From positions 1,736,001-1,800,000 of the forward strand of contig CAVTPU010000004.1 in the NCBI GenBank assembly GCA_963736695.1: 64,000 nucleotides of DNA, written 5' to 3'. A program made the position numbers and the translations under genes. This DNA is from CAVTPU01 sp963736695. GTDB taxonomy: Bacteria > Actinomycetota > Actinomycetes > Mycobacteriales > Micromonosporaceae. Positions 17,304-26,299 of the stretch are shown piece by piece (position 1 is the first letter of the stretch; every line of letters starts with the position of its first letter). The notes beneath the pieces are model-generated. The model was given only the letters and a program-made list of their open reading frames with translations, made no database searches and was not told where the DNA came from.

Positions 17304-18055
17304 TGGATCTGCTGCGCGAGTCGATTGTGTGGCTCAACGATCCGTTGAACTGGACAAACCCCGGCGGCGTCGTCGACCGCACCCGCGAGCATCTCCTGAT
17401 CTCGGCCGTCGCGGTGCTGCTTGGTTGCCTCGTGGCGTGGCCGCTCGGGATCTGGCTGGGGCACGTCGGCCGGGGCGGCTTGCTGGTGGTGGCGGTCGCG
17501 AACCTCACGCGCGCGGTGCCGACCGTGGCGTTGCTGGTCATCTTTCCGCTCACAGTGATCGGGTCGGGCCAGACTCCGATCATCGTCGCGCTCGCGGTCT
17601 TCGCCGTGCCGCCGCTGCTCGCCAACGCCTATGTCGGCATGCGGGAGGTCGACCCGCAGGTGCGCGACGCTGCGGTGGGCATGGGGTTGTCGGACCGCGA
17701 GATGATCACCCGGGTGGAGTTGCCGCTGGCGGTGCCCTATCTCGCCGCCGGGCTTCGCACCGCGGCCGTGCAGGTGGTGGCGACCGCGGCGCTCGCCGCG
17801 TTCGTCAACGGCGGCGGCCTAGGGTCGATCATCAGCCGCGGGTTCGGCCTTGGCCTGGCCTCCGGCGGTGATCAGGTGATCGCGGGCGCGCTGCTCATCA
17901 TCGTGTTGTGTCTGGTGGTGGAGGGCAGCCTCGCGGTGGCCCAGTGGGCGGTCACACCCCAGCCGTTGCGGCGCGCGGGTCGGCGGCCAACCGCCTCCGC
18001 CGCCGACGCGCCGACCCCGTCCGGCGCGACAACACCCAGGTCACGGTCAACGTAG
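17303..18055 (+). CDS. Osmoprotectant ABC transporter permease (second subunit)
   Basis: A 250-residue paralogue of the preceding permease: N-terminal SIVWLNDPLNWTNPGG typical of OpuCD, helices LISAVAVLLGCLVAWPLGI and LTRAVPTVALLVIFPLTVIG, and EAA loop VRDAAVGMGLSDREMITRVE. The last 35 residues are Pro/Ala/Thr-rich and cytoplasmic. ATG 17303 overlaps the previous stop. Together the two permeases form the channel for betaine-, choline- or carnitine-like solutes. Confidence 0.9.
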   Translation: MDLLRESIVWLNDPLNWTNPGGVVDRTREHLLISAVAVLLGCLVAWPLGIWLGHVGRGGLLVVAVANLTRAVPTVALLVIFPLTVIGSGQTPIIVALAVFAVPPLLANAYVGMREVDPQVRDAAVGMGLSDREMITRVELPLAVPYLAAGLRTAAVQVVATAALAAFVNGGGLGSIISRGFGLGLASGGDQVIAGALLIIVLCLVVEGSLAVAQWAVTPQPLRRAGRRPTASAADAPTPSGATTPRSRST

Positions 18056-18145
18056 TCACGCATTGATGACAATGGCATTGTCTGTGTCGCGCGCGCACGG
18101 TTGAGTGGAGGCTCACCACCTCGACCGATTGGATGGCCACCACCC

Positions 18146-19153
18146 ATGTTGACCCGCACGCGTCGACTCTCCACCGTGCTGCTCGCCGGGCTCGTCGTCG
18201 CCGGGCTCGGCCTCGCCGCCTGCGGCGAGGCCGGCTCCTCCGGCACGACGGCCCCCACCACCACTGCGGCAGGCCCGGGCTGCGCTCCGGTCAAGGGCGA
18301 CCAACTGGTGTTGCTCGCCGACGACAAACACCTGCAAAACGCCGACAACATCGTCGCCGCCGTGAACGCCAAGGCCGCCACCCCGGCACTGCTCGCCGCG
18401 GTCAACAAGGTCGCCGGCGCGCTCGACCAGCCAAAACTGCTCGAGCTCAACAAGGCCGTCGACGTCGAGCGACGCACCCCGGCGGTCGCGGCAAAGCAAT
18501 TCGCGGCCAGCGCCGACCTCACCACCGGTCTCAGCGGCGGCTCCGGCTCGGTGGTGGTTGGTGCGGCGAACTTCGCCGAAAGCCAGACCATCGCCGAGCT
18601 CTATGCCATCGCGCTCAAGGCCGCCGGTTTCACCGTGCGGGTGCAGCAGAGCACCAACCGCGAGCTCTATGAGCCCGCCCTCGAACGCGGCGAAATCACC
18701 GTCTTTCCCGAATATGCCGCGACCCTCACCGAGTTCCTCAACCAGAAGGCCAACGGCAAGACCGCGGCCCCCAAGGCCAGCGGCGACATCGCCAACACCA
18801 TGGCCGCGTTGACCGAACTCGGCGCGAAGTCATCCCTGGTCTTCGGCACCCCGTCGGTCGCGGCCGACCAGAACGCGTTCGCGGTCACCAAACAGACCGC
18901 CGACGCGCACGGGCTCAAGACCCTGTCGGACTTCGCGGCGAAATGCAGCGGCGCCGCGACGGTGCTCGCCGGACCGGCGGAGTGCCCGGCGCGGCCATTC
19001 TGCCAGCCGGGTCTGGCCAGCACCTATCAGCTCATCGTCGGCTCCTTCTTCGAGGCCGACGCGGGCGGCCCGCGCAGCAAGAACGCGCTGCGCACCGGCG
19101 AGGCGACCATCGCGCTGATCTTCTCGTCGGACAGTTCCCTGCAGCCCGCCTGA
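18146..19153 (+). CDS. Osmoprotectant-binding lipoprotein (ProX/OpuAC fold), apparently circularly permuted
   Basis: A 335-residue lipoprotein: signal ending in LGLAAC with Cys26 the lipid site, then a Ser/Thr/Pro linker. The OpuAC fold usually starts with the 'VGAANFAESQTIAELYAIAL' block and ends with a 'vL.DDK..Q.ADN..p.v' plus 'LNk.VDV....p..VA' segment. Here the ending segment comes first (LVLLADDKHLQNADNIVAAV ... LNKAVDVERRTPAVAAKQFA, residues 53-124), the normal start follows at about 135, and the protein stops at IFSSDSSLQPA, where the canonical form would continue. Ligand is presumably a quaternary amine. It follows the permeases in the same operon. Confidence 0.85.
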   Translation: MLTRTRRLSTVLLAGLVVAGLGLAACGEAGSSGTTAPTTTAAGPGCAPVKGDQLVLLADDKHLQNADNIVAAVNAKAATPALLAAVNKVAGALDQPKLLELNKAVDVERRTPAVAAKQFAASADLTTGLSGGSGSVVVGAANFAESQTIAELYAIALKAAGFTVRVQQSTNRELYEPALERGEITVFPEYAATLTEFLNQKANGKTAAPKASGDIANTMAALTELGAKSSLVFGTPSVAADQNAFAVTKQTADAHGLKTLSDFAAKCSGAATVLAGPAECPARPFCQPGLASTYQLIVGSFFEADAGGPRSKNALRTGEATIALIFSSDSSLQPA

Positions 19154-19190
19154 CGCACCACGGCGGGGTCACGCGCAACCGCCTCCTCCC

Positions 19191-19234
19191 CGCTGGTCCC
19201 GCCCTCGACCGTTAGGCTGCGGACGGGACCAGCG
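19191..19234 (+). terminator. Hairpin after the osmoprotectant operon
   Basis: CGCTGGTCCCG (19191-19201) and CGGGACCAGCG (19224-19234) form a perfect 11-bp stem with a 22-base loop, 37 bases after the binding-protein stop and before the hut operon. Confidence 0.5.
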
Positions 19235-19277
19235 TCATCCTGGTCACCGACCGTTTGAGGGTGTGAGGAGGCAACCG

Positions 19278-20927
19278 ATGCAGGTCGTCCGTGCCCCACG
19301 GGGCGCCGCGATCACCGCACGCGGGTGGGCCCAGGAGGCCGCCATGCGCATGCTCATGAACAACCTCGACCCGGACGTCGCCGAACGTCCGCAGGACCTC
19401 GTCGTCTATGGCGGCACCGGCCGTGCCGCCCGCGACTGGCCGTCGTTTCACGCCCTCGTGCGCACCCTCACCACGCTCGGCCCCGACGAGACGATGTTGG
19501 TGCAGTCGGGCCGACCGGTCGGGGTCATGCGCACCCACGAATGGGCGCCCCGCGTGCTCATCGCCAACTCCAACCTGGTCGGCGAGTGGGCGACGTGGCC
19601 GGAGTTCCGCCGGCTGGAGGCCCTCGGTCTGATCATGTATGGCCAGATGACCGCCGGATCGTGGATCTATATCGGCACCCAGGGCATCCTGCAGGGCACC
19701 TATGAGACGTTCGCGGCGGTGGCTGCGAAGAGGTTCGGCGGCACCCTCGCCGGCACACTCACCCTCACCGCCGGATGCGGCGGCATGGGCGGAGCCCAGC
19801 CGCTCGCCGTGACGATGAACGGCGGCGTCTGTCTCGTCATCGACGTCGACCCGGCCCGCCTGCGACGGCGGGTCGCCACCCGCTATCTCGACACGGTCGC
19901 CGGCTCGCTCGACGAAGCGATCGAGGAGGCGGTCGAGGCGAAGAGACTGCGCCGAGCGCGCTCCATCGGGGTCGTCGGCAACGCCGCGAGCCTCGTCCCG
20001 GAGCTGCTGCGCCGCGGCGTACCGGTGGATATTGTCACCGACCAGACCTCGGCACACGATCCGCTGGCCTATCTGCCCGATGGGATCTCCATCGAGGACG
20101 CGCCGGACTACGCGGCCAGAAACCCCACCGAGTTCACCGACCGGGCCCGCGAATCGATGGCCCGGCACGTCACCGCGATGGTCGGTTTCCTCGACGCGGG
20201 AGCCGAGGTCTTCGACTATGGCAACTCGATCCGCGGCGAGGCGAAACTCGGCGGCTGCACCCGGGCATTCGACTTTCCCGGATTCGTGCCCGCCTATATC
20301 AGACCACTGTTCTGCGAGGGCAAAGGACCATTCCGATGGGCCGCGCTCTCCGGCGACCCGGCGGACATCGCCGCGACCGACCGCGCCATCCTCGACCTGT
20401 TTCCCGACAACGAACCGCTCGCCCGATGGATTCGCCTCGCCGGCGAACGGGTCGACTTTCAGGGCCTCCCGGCGCGCATCTGCTGGCTCGGCTATGGCGA
20501 ACGCGACCGGGCGGGGCTTCGATTCAACGAGATGGTCGCCAGCGGCGAGCTGTCCGCACCCGTGGTCATCGGCCGCGACCACCTCGACTGCGGATCGGTC
20601 GCCTCGCCCTATCGCGAGACCGAGGGCATGCGCGACGGGTCCGATGCCATCGCCGACTGGCCGCTGCTCAACGCGATGGTCGCCACCGCGAGCGGGGCGT
20701 CGTGGGTGTCGATCCACCATGGTGGCGGGGTCGGCATCGGCCGATCGTTGCACGCCGGCCAGGTCACCGTCGCCGACGGCACCCCGCTCGCCGCGCAGAA
20801 GATCGCCCGAGTGCTGACCAACGATCCGGGTATGGGAGTGATCCGCCACGTCGACGCGGGTTATGACCAGGCCATCGACGTCGCCGACGAACACGGCGTG
20901 CGGGTGCCGATGCGGGAGACCACATGA
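19278..20927 (+). CDS. hutU: Urocanate hydratase
   Basis: Converts urocanate to 4-imidazolone-5-propionate using tightly bound NAD+, the second step of histidine breakdown. The 549 residues match the family length. NAD-binding glycine-rich block TAGCGGMGGAQPLAVTMNGG, active-site region VVIGRDHLDCGSVASPYRET with the conserved cysteine, and DGSDAIADWPLLNAMVATAS are intact, as is WVSIHHGGGVGIGRSLHAGQ. Start ATG 19278 follows GAGGAGG. First gene of a five-gene operon with ATGA/GTGA overlaps; the start of the M20 gene overlaps its stop. Tyr codons are almost all TAT (11 of 12 counted). Confidence 0.97.
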   Translation: MQVVRAPRGAAITARGWAQEAAMRMLMNNLDPDVAERPQDLVVYGGTGRAARDWPSFHALVRTLTTLGPDETMLVQSGRPVGVMRTHEWAPRVLIANSNLVGEWATWPEFRRLEALGLIMYGQMTAGSWIYIGTQGILQGTYETFAAVAAKRFGGTLAGTLTLTAGCGGMGGAQPLAVTMNGGVCLVIDVDPARLRRRVATRYLDTVAGSLDEAIEEAVEAKRLRRARSIGVVGNAASLVPELLRRGVPVDIVTDQTSAHDPLAYLPDGISIEDAPDYAARNPTEFTDRARESMARHVTAMVGFLDAGAEVFDYGNSIRGEAKLGGCTRAFDFPGFVPAYIRPLFCEGKGPFRWAALSGDPADIAATDRAILDLFPDNEPLARWIRLAGERVDFQGLPARICWLGYGERDRAGLRFNEMVASGELSAPVVIGRDHLDCGSVASPYRETEGMRDGSDAIADWPLLNAMVATASGASWVSIHHGGGVGIGRSLHAGQVTVADGTPLAAQKIARVLTNDPGMGVIRHVDAGYDQAIDVADEHGVRVPMRETT

Positions 20928-22186
20928 CCATCGACGTGTCCCGCGACGAACTCGCGCAACTCGCCGGCCGATTCGCCGCCCTGTGGCGCTCGCTCGCGTC
21001 GTTCGGCGCCGACCCGGGTGGCCACGGTTATCTGCGTTATGCGTGGTCGGAGGCCGACCTGCGGTGTCGGGAATGGTTCATCGAGGAAGCGCTCGACCGG
21101 GGGCTGCACCCGGAGACGGACCCGAACGGCAACATCTGGGCGTGGTGGGGCGATCCGGCCCAGTCGGGCGCGGTCGTCACCGGCAGCCATTTCGACTCGG
21201 TTCCCCACGGCGGCGCCTACGACGGGCCGCTGGGAATCGTGTCCGCGCTGCTCGCGGTCGACCTCATGCGTGAGCGTGGAGTTCGGCCCACCCGACCCGT
21301 CGGCATCGTCGTCTTCACCGAGGAGGAGGGCTCCCGCTTCGGCTTGGCCTGCCTCGGGTCACGCCTGCTCACCGGCGCGCTGCCCGGCGAGCAGGCACAT
21401 CGGCTCATCGACCGCGACGGGATCAGCCTGGCCACCGCCATGGCCGCCGCCGGGGTCGACCCGACCGGTGTCGGTCCCCAGCCCGATCGGATCGCCAATC
21501 TGCACGCCTTCGTCGAGCTGCACATCGAACAAGGTCGCGCACTGGCCACATTGGACGCCCCGGTGGGAGTGGCGAGTGCGATCTGGCCGCACGGACGGTG
21601 GCGGTTGGACCTCGCGGGTGAAGGCAACCACGCGGGAACCACGGCGATGGCCGACCGGCGCGACCCGATGCTCACTCTCGCCTACACGATCCTCGCCGCA
21701 AACAAACAGGCCCGCTCCACCGGAGCCTTGGCGACCATCGGGCGGGTGCGTGTGGAGCCCAACGCCACCAACGCGATCGCCACCCGGATCAGCGCGTGGT
21801 TGGACCTGCGCGCCCCGGATCAGTCCACTGTCGACGAGACACTCGCCACGATCCACGCCTCTGTGCGGGACCGGGCGGCCCGCGACGGTGTCACCGCCCT
21901 ACTCGTCGCCGAGTCCGTCACCGGCCAGACCATCTTCGACCCGAGTCTGCGTGACCGGATCGCCGCCCGGCTCGGCGGGAACACTGAGGCCTCCGCTCCG
22001 GTGCTCGCGACCGGCGCCGGACACGACGCGGGAGTGCTCGCCACGGCGGGCGTGCCGACCGCGATGCTCTTCGTGCGCAACCCGACCGGGGTGTCACACG
22101 CGCCGGCCGAGTCGGCGACCGACCTCGACGCGGCGGCGGGCATCGCGGCGCTCGCCACGGTGCTCACCGACCTGGCGCAGTCATGA
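20924..22186 (+). CDS. M20-family amidohydrolase (allantoate amidohydrolase type), probably acting in histidine breakdown
   Basis: A 420-residue zinc amidohydrolase of the allantoate amidohydrolase/N-carbamoylase group. Metal-binding blocks are GSHFDSVPHGGAYDGPLG, FTEEEGSRFGLACLGSRL, VELHIEQGRAL and the C-terminal ATGAGHDAGVLATAGVPTAM; the dimerisation domain includes GEGNHAGTTAMADRRDPML. Such enzymes are usually annotated for purine degradation. Here the gene sits between hutU and hutF, and no hutG is present. I infer that it hydrolyses N-formyl-L-glutamate (made by HutF) to glutamate and formate, completing the pathway. The family assignment is firm, the substrate is inference. Confidence 0.88.
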   Translation: MTIDVSRDELAQLAGRFAALWRSLASFGADPGGHGYLRYAWSEADLRCREWFIEEALDRGLHPETDPNGNIWAWWGDPAQSGAVVTGSHFDSVPHGGAYDGPLGIVSALLAVDLMRERGVRPTRPVGIVVFTEEEGSRFGLACLGSRLLTGALPGEQAHRLIDRDGISLATAMAAAGVDPTGVGPQPDRIANLHAFVELHIEQGRALATLDAPVGVASAIWPHGRWRLDLAGEGNHAGTTAMADRRDPMLTLAYTILAANKQARSTGALATIGRVRVEPNATNAIATRISAWLDLRAPDQSTVDETLATIHASVRDRAARDGVTALLVAESVTGQTIFDPSLRDRIAARLGGNTEASAPVLATGAGHDAGVLATAGVPTAMLFVRNPTGVSHAPAESATDLDAAAGIAALATVLTDLAQS

Positions 22187-23527
22187 CCGCGGCCCGGTTC
22201 TGGGCGCAGATGTGCGCCGTCCCCGGCGGAGTCGCCGCCGGAGTGGTCCTCGACATCGACACCGCCGGCCGATTCAGCGCGGTCACGGCCGGGGTCGCGA
22301 ACCCCCCGACCGGCGCCGAACGCCTCGACGGGTTGACGTTGCCCGGGTTCGCCAACGCCCACTCGCACGCGTTCCACCGGGCGTTACGCGGCCGATCGCA
22401 GGGCGAACGCGGATCATTCTGGACCTGGCGGGACCAGATGTATCGGCTCGCCGACCCTGCTCGATCCGGACAGCTATCACCACCTGGCCCGCGCGGTCTT
22501 CGCCGAGATGGCGCTCGCCGGAGTGACCTGCGTGGGTGAGTTCCACTATCTGCACCACGGTCCCGACGGCGTCGCATACGCCGACCCCAACGAGATGGGG
22601 CACCGGCTCATCGAGGCGGCGGGCGAGGCCGGCATTCGCATCACCCTGCTCGACACGCTCTACCTGAGCTCCACTGTGGATGGCGATGAACTGGTGGGGG
22701 CGCAGCGTCGCTTCGGCGACGGTGACGCCGCGCGCTGGGCAGACCGGGTCGACCGTCTGCGGCCACCGACGCACGCGCGGGTCGGCGTCGCCGCGCACTC
22801 GGTGCGGGCCGTGCCGGCCGTGCAGCTGCGCGAACTGGCCACGTTCGCCGGCGACCGCCCGACGCACGTGCACCTGTCCGAACAGGTCGACGAGAACGAC
22901 GCCTGCCTGGCCGCGCACGGACGCACCCCCGCGCGACTCATCGGCGACCTCGGCCTCGCCGGCCCCCATGTCACCGCCGTGCACGCGACCCATCTCACCG
23001 AGGAGGATGTGGCGCTGCTCGGGCGTACGAGGACCGGGGTTTGCCTATGTCCCACGACCGAGCGCGACCTCGCCGACGGCATCGGCCCCGCACGGGCCCT
23101 CGCCGACGCTGGCGTGCCGCTGTCGCTCGGCTCGGACAGTCACGCGGTCATCGACCTCTTCGAGGAGGCGCGGGCGGTGGAGCTCGACGAACGCCTACGG
23201 AGCCGCCGACGCGGCCACTTCACCGCCGATGACCTGCTCGCCGCGGCCACCAGCCGCGGGCACGCGGCTCTCGGCTGGCCCGACGCCGGCACCATCGAGG
23301 TCGGGGCCCGCGCCGACCTGGTCACCGTCGGGCTCGACTCGGTGCGCCTCGCCGGCCTCGACGTCACCGACGCGCTGCCCGGAGGGGTCTTCGCCGCGAC
23401 CGCCACCGACGTGCGCCACGTCGTCGTCGACGGTCGAGTGATCGTCCACAATGGCGTTCATCAGCTGGTGTCGGATGTGCCCGGCCAACTGCACACGGCG
23501 ATCACCCGACTGTGGACAGCGGCGTGA
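22183..23527 (+). pseudogene. hutF: Formimidoylglutamate deiminase gene with a one-base frameshift
   Basis: Both halves of HutF are present in different frames. Frame one from ATG 22183 gives LPGFANAHSHAFHRALRGRS (metal-binding His-x-His) up to WTWRDQMYRLAD. The rest, DPDSYHHLARAVFAEMALAG through the C-terminus at 23527, is in the next frame. Removing one C from the CCC at 22455-22457 restores an unbroken protein of about 447 residues reading RLADLLDPDSYHHL. HutF converts N-formimidoylglutamate to N-formylglutamate and ammonia. All other residues look conserved (VGVAAHSVRAV, THVHLSEQVDEN, LGSDSHAVIDLFEEAR). Surrounding genes are intact and coupled, so a sequencing slip or very recent mutation is more likely than old decay. 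Confidence 0.85.
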
Positions 23528-24726
23528 CGGCGATGACCGCGCAGATAACCCATCCGGCGGCGAGCTTGCTGCTGAGAGGCATCAGCGAACTGATCACCAA
23601 CGACCCGAATCTCGGCGACGGCACGCCACTGGGGTTGCTCCACAACGCGGCGATGATCGTCGAGAATGGACAGGTCGGGTGGGTCGGTCCGGCCGCGCGG
23701 GCCCCGGCCGCCGACCGGATGATCGACGCGGAAGACGGGGCGGTCCTGCCCGGATTCGTCGACAGCCACACACACCTCGTCTTCGCCGGCGACAGACGCG
23801 ACGAGTTCGCGGCCCGCATGGCGGGCGCCCCATATACGGGAGGCGGCATCGTCACCACCGTCGCCGCGACCCGCGCCGCGAGCGAACCAGACCTGCGCCG
23901 CGCCGCCACCCGGCTGCGACGCGAGGCGTTGCGGCAAGCGACCACCACAATCGAGATCAAGAGCGGGTACGGGCTGGAGCCCGAACACGAAGCCCGATGC
24001 CTGCGAATCGCCCGCGATATCACGCCGGAGACCACCTTCCTCGGCGCTCACGTGGTGCCACCGGAGTTCGCCGGGCGCGCGGACGACTATGTCGCACTCG
24101 TCTGCGGCGCCATGCTCAGCGCCGCCGCCCCATCGGCCCGCTGGATCGACGTCTTCTGCGACCGGGGCGCCTTCGACTATGACCAGTCGAAGGCGGTGCT
24201 CGCAGCCGGCCTCGCAGCCGGTCTCGTCCCACGGGTGCACGCCAACCAACTCGGCCCCGGACCCGGCGCGCGCCTCGCCGTGGAGATGGACGCGGCCAGC
24301 GCCGACCACTGCACCCACCTGACCGACTCGGACGTCGCCGCCCTCGCAGGGTCGCGAACCGTCGCGACCCTGCTCCCGGGCGCCGAATTCTCCACCCGCT
24401 CGCCCTATCCCGACGCTCGACGACTCATCGACGCCGGCACCACGGTGGCGCTCGCCACCGACTGCAACCCCGGTTCGTCCTACACCACGTCGATGCCCTT
24501 GTGCGTGGCGCTCGCCGTGCGCGAGATGCGCATGACGCCGGCGGAGGCGATCTGGTCGGCGACGGCCGGCGGGGCGCGCGCGTTGCGACGAAACGACGTG
24601 GGGTGGTTGGGGGTCGGCGCGCGGGCCGACATCACGGTCCTCTCCGCACCGTCCTATCTGCATCTGGCCTATCGACCGGGGGTTCCGCTGATCCGCACCG
24701 TCCTGCTCAATGGAGAGCCAACATGA
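23524..24726 (+). CDS. hutI: Imidazolonepropionase
   Basis: Hydrolyses imidazolone-5-propionate to N-formimidoyl-L-glutamate, the third step of histidine breakdown. A 400-residue amidohydrolase-fold enzyme. Metal-binding VDSHTHLVFAGDRRDEF, the substrate-binding loop YTGGGIVTTVAATR, TTIEIKSGYGLE, HANQLGPGPG (zinc His) and LATDCNPGSSYTTSMP are all present. GTG 23524 overlaps the hutF stop, as elsewhere in this operon; ATG 23533 is an alternative three codons in. The stop overlaps hutH. Confidence 0.96.
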   Translation: MTAMTAQITHPAASLLLRGISELITNDPNLGDGTPLGLLHNAAMIVENGQVGWVGPAARAPAADRMIDAEDGAVLPGFVDSHTHLVFAGDRRDEFAARMAGAPYTGGGIVTTVAATRAASEPDLRRAATRLRREALRQATTTIEIKSGYGLEPEHEARCLRIARDITPETTFLGAHVVPPEFAGRADDYVALVCGAMLSAAAPSARWIDVFCDRGAFDYDQSKAVLAAGLAAGLVPRVHANQLGPGPGARLAVEMDAASADHCTHLTDSDVAALAGSRTVATLLPGAEFSTRSPYPDARRLIDAGTTVALATDCNPGSSYTTSMPLCVALAVREMRMTPAEAIWSATAGGARALRRNDVGWLGVGARADITVLSAPSYLHLAYRPGVPLIRTVLLNGEPT

Positions 24727-26282
24727 CCACGTCCCGTCCCCGCCCGCACACCGTGACTCTGCATCCCACCGGAACAACACCCGCGCACGTGCTCGCGGTC
24801 GCCCGCGACCACGCCCGGGTCGAACTCGGCCGAGACGCCGTCACCGTCATGACCGCCAGCCGGTCTATTGTGGACGATATCGAACGGGACGGCCGGCCCG
24901 TCTATGGCGTCTCCACCGGTTTCGGGGCGCTGGCGAGCACCTTCATCGAACCGCACCGCCGAGCCGAGCTGCAACACGCGCTCATCCGCTCACACGCGGC
25001 CGGGGTCGGCGCCCCGATGCCGGTCGAAGTCGTGCGGGCCATGATGTTTCTGCGGGCCCGCTCGCTGGCGATGGGCCGCTCCGGGGTGCGCCCCGACGTG
25101 GCACAGGGCCTCATCGAACTGCTCAACCATGACATCACGCCCTGGGTCCCCGAACACGGCTCGCTCGGCGCCAGCGGCGACCTGGCGCCGTTGGCACACT
25201 GCGCGCTCGTGCTGCTCGGCGAGGGCTGGGTGCTCGGCGCCAACGGAGCCCGGCTGACCGGCGCCAACGCCCTGCTCCACCGTGGGTTGATGCCGCTGAC
25301 TCTCAGCGCCAAGGAGGGGCTCGCGCTCATCAACGGCACCGATGGCATGCTCGGCATGCTGCTGCTCGCGCTCGCCGACATTCGGCATCTGCTCACCATG
25401 GCCGACATCACCGCGGCACTGTCCATCGAGGCCATGCTCGGCTCCGACCGACCGTTCCTCGCCGAACTGCACCAGATCCGCCCCCACCCCGGCCAGTCCG
25501 CGTCGGCGGCGAACATCTTCCGGCTGCTGCAGCAATCGCCCATCATGGACTCTCATCGCGATGACCTCAACCACGCGGTGCAGGACGCCTATTCGATGCG
25601 GTGCGCCCCTCAGGTCGCCGGTGCGGCACGCGACACAGTGGACTTCGCGCACTCGGTCGCCACCCGGGAACTCGCCTCCGTTGTGGACAATCCCGTGGTG
25701 CTCGCCGACGGGCGGGTGCTGTCCACCGGCAACTTCCACGGGGCACCGTTGGGTTTCGCCGCCGACTATCTCGCCATCGCCGTCGCCGAGGTGGGCGCGA
25801 TCGCCGAGCGCCGGGTCGATCGCATGCTCGACGTGTGCCGGTCACGTGACCTGCCGGCGTTCCTCACCCCCGACCCGGGCGTCAACTCCGGCCTCATGAT
25901 CGCGCAGTACACCGCAGCCGGCATCGTCGCGGAGAACCGTCGCCTCGCCATGCCCGCGTCGGTCGATTCCCTGCCCACGTCGGGCATGCAGGAGGATCAC
26001 GTCTCGATGGGGTGGGCGGCGTGCCGCAAACTCCGCCACATCATCGACAACGTCACCAGCGTGCTCGCAGTGGAGCTGCTCGCGGCGGTCCGCGCGCTGC
26101 AGCTGCGCGCCCCGACACAGCCGTCCCCCGCCGGGCGCGTGGCGATCGCCGAGGTGGCCGCGCACGCCGGTGAACCAGGTCCGGATGTCTTCCTCGCCCC
26201 CGTCATCGAGGCGTGCCGTGCCATCGTCGCCGGCCGCGAACTCCGGTCACGGGTGGAGGCCGAGGTTGGTCACCTCACCTGA
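24723..26282 (+). CDS. hutH: Histidine ammonia-lyase
   Basis: Removes ammonia from L-histidine to give urocanate, the first step of the pathway. 519 residues. The Ala150-Ser151-Gly152 triplet in LGASGDLAPLAH forms the MIO electrophile. Active-site Tyr lies in GRPVYGVSTGFGALA, and the conserved QDAYSMRCAPQV and NFHGAPLGFAADYL blocks are intact. ATG 24723 overlaps the hutI stop. It is the last hut gene. A permease or regulator for histidine is not present in the window, so control of the operon is not visible. Confidence 0.97.
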   Translation: MTTSRPRPHTVTLHPTGTTPAHVLAVARDHARVELGRDAVTVMTASRSIVDDIERDGRPVYGVSTGFGALASTFIEPHRRAELQHALIRSHAAGVGAPMPVEVVRAMMFLRARSLAMGRSGVRPDVAQGLIELLNHDITPWVPEHGSLGASGDLAPLAHCALVLLGEGWVLGANGARLTGANALLHRGLMPLTLSAKEGLALINGTDGMLGMLLLALADIRHLLTMADITAALSIEAMLGSDRPFLAELHQIRPHPGQSASAANIFRLLQQSPIMDSHRDDLNHAVQDAYSMRCAPQVAGAARDTVDFAHSVATRELASVVDNPVVLADGRVLSTGNFHGAPLGFAADYLAIAVAEVGAIAERRVDRMLDVCRSRDLPAFLTPDPGVNSGLMIAQYTAAGIVAENRRLAMPASVDSLPTSGMQEDHVSMGWAACRKLRHIIDNVTSVLAVELLAAVRALQLRAPTQPSPAGRVAIAEVAAHAGEPGPDVFLAPVIEACRAIVAGRELRSRVEAEVGHLT

Positions 26283-26299
26283 CGGGACATGGCGGCGAC

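Noticed and set aside
19154..19277. Possible riboswitch or operator before hutU
   Set aside because: Only a terminator-like hairpin for the preceding operon is visible; no known riboswitch pattern or clear palindromic operator.
19212..20894. 560-codon minus-strand open frame opposite hutU
   Set aside because: hutU is unmistakable on the plus strand; the antisense product has no family features.
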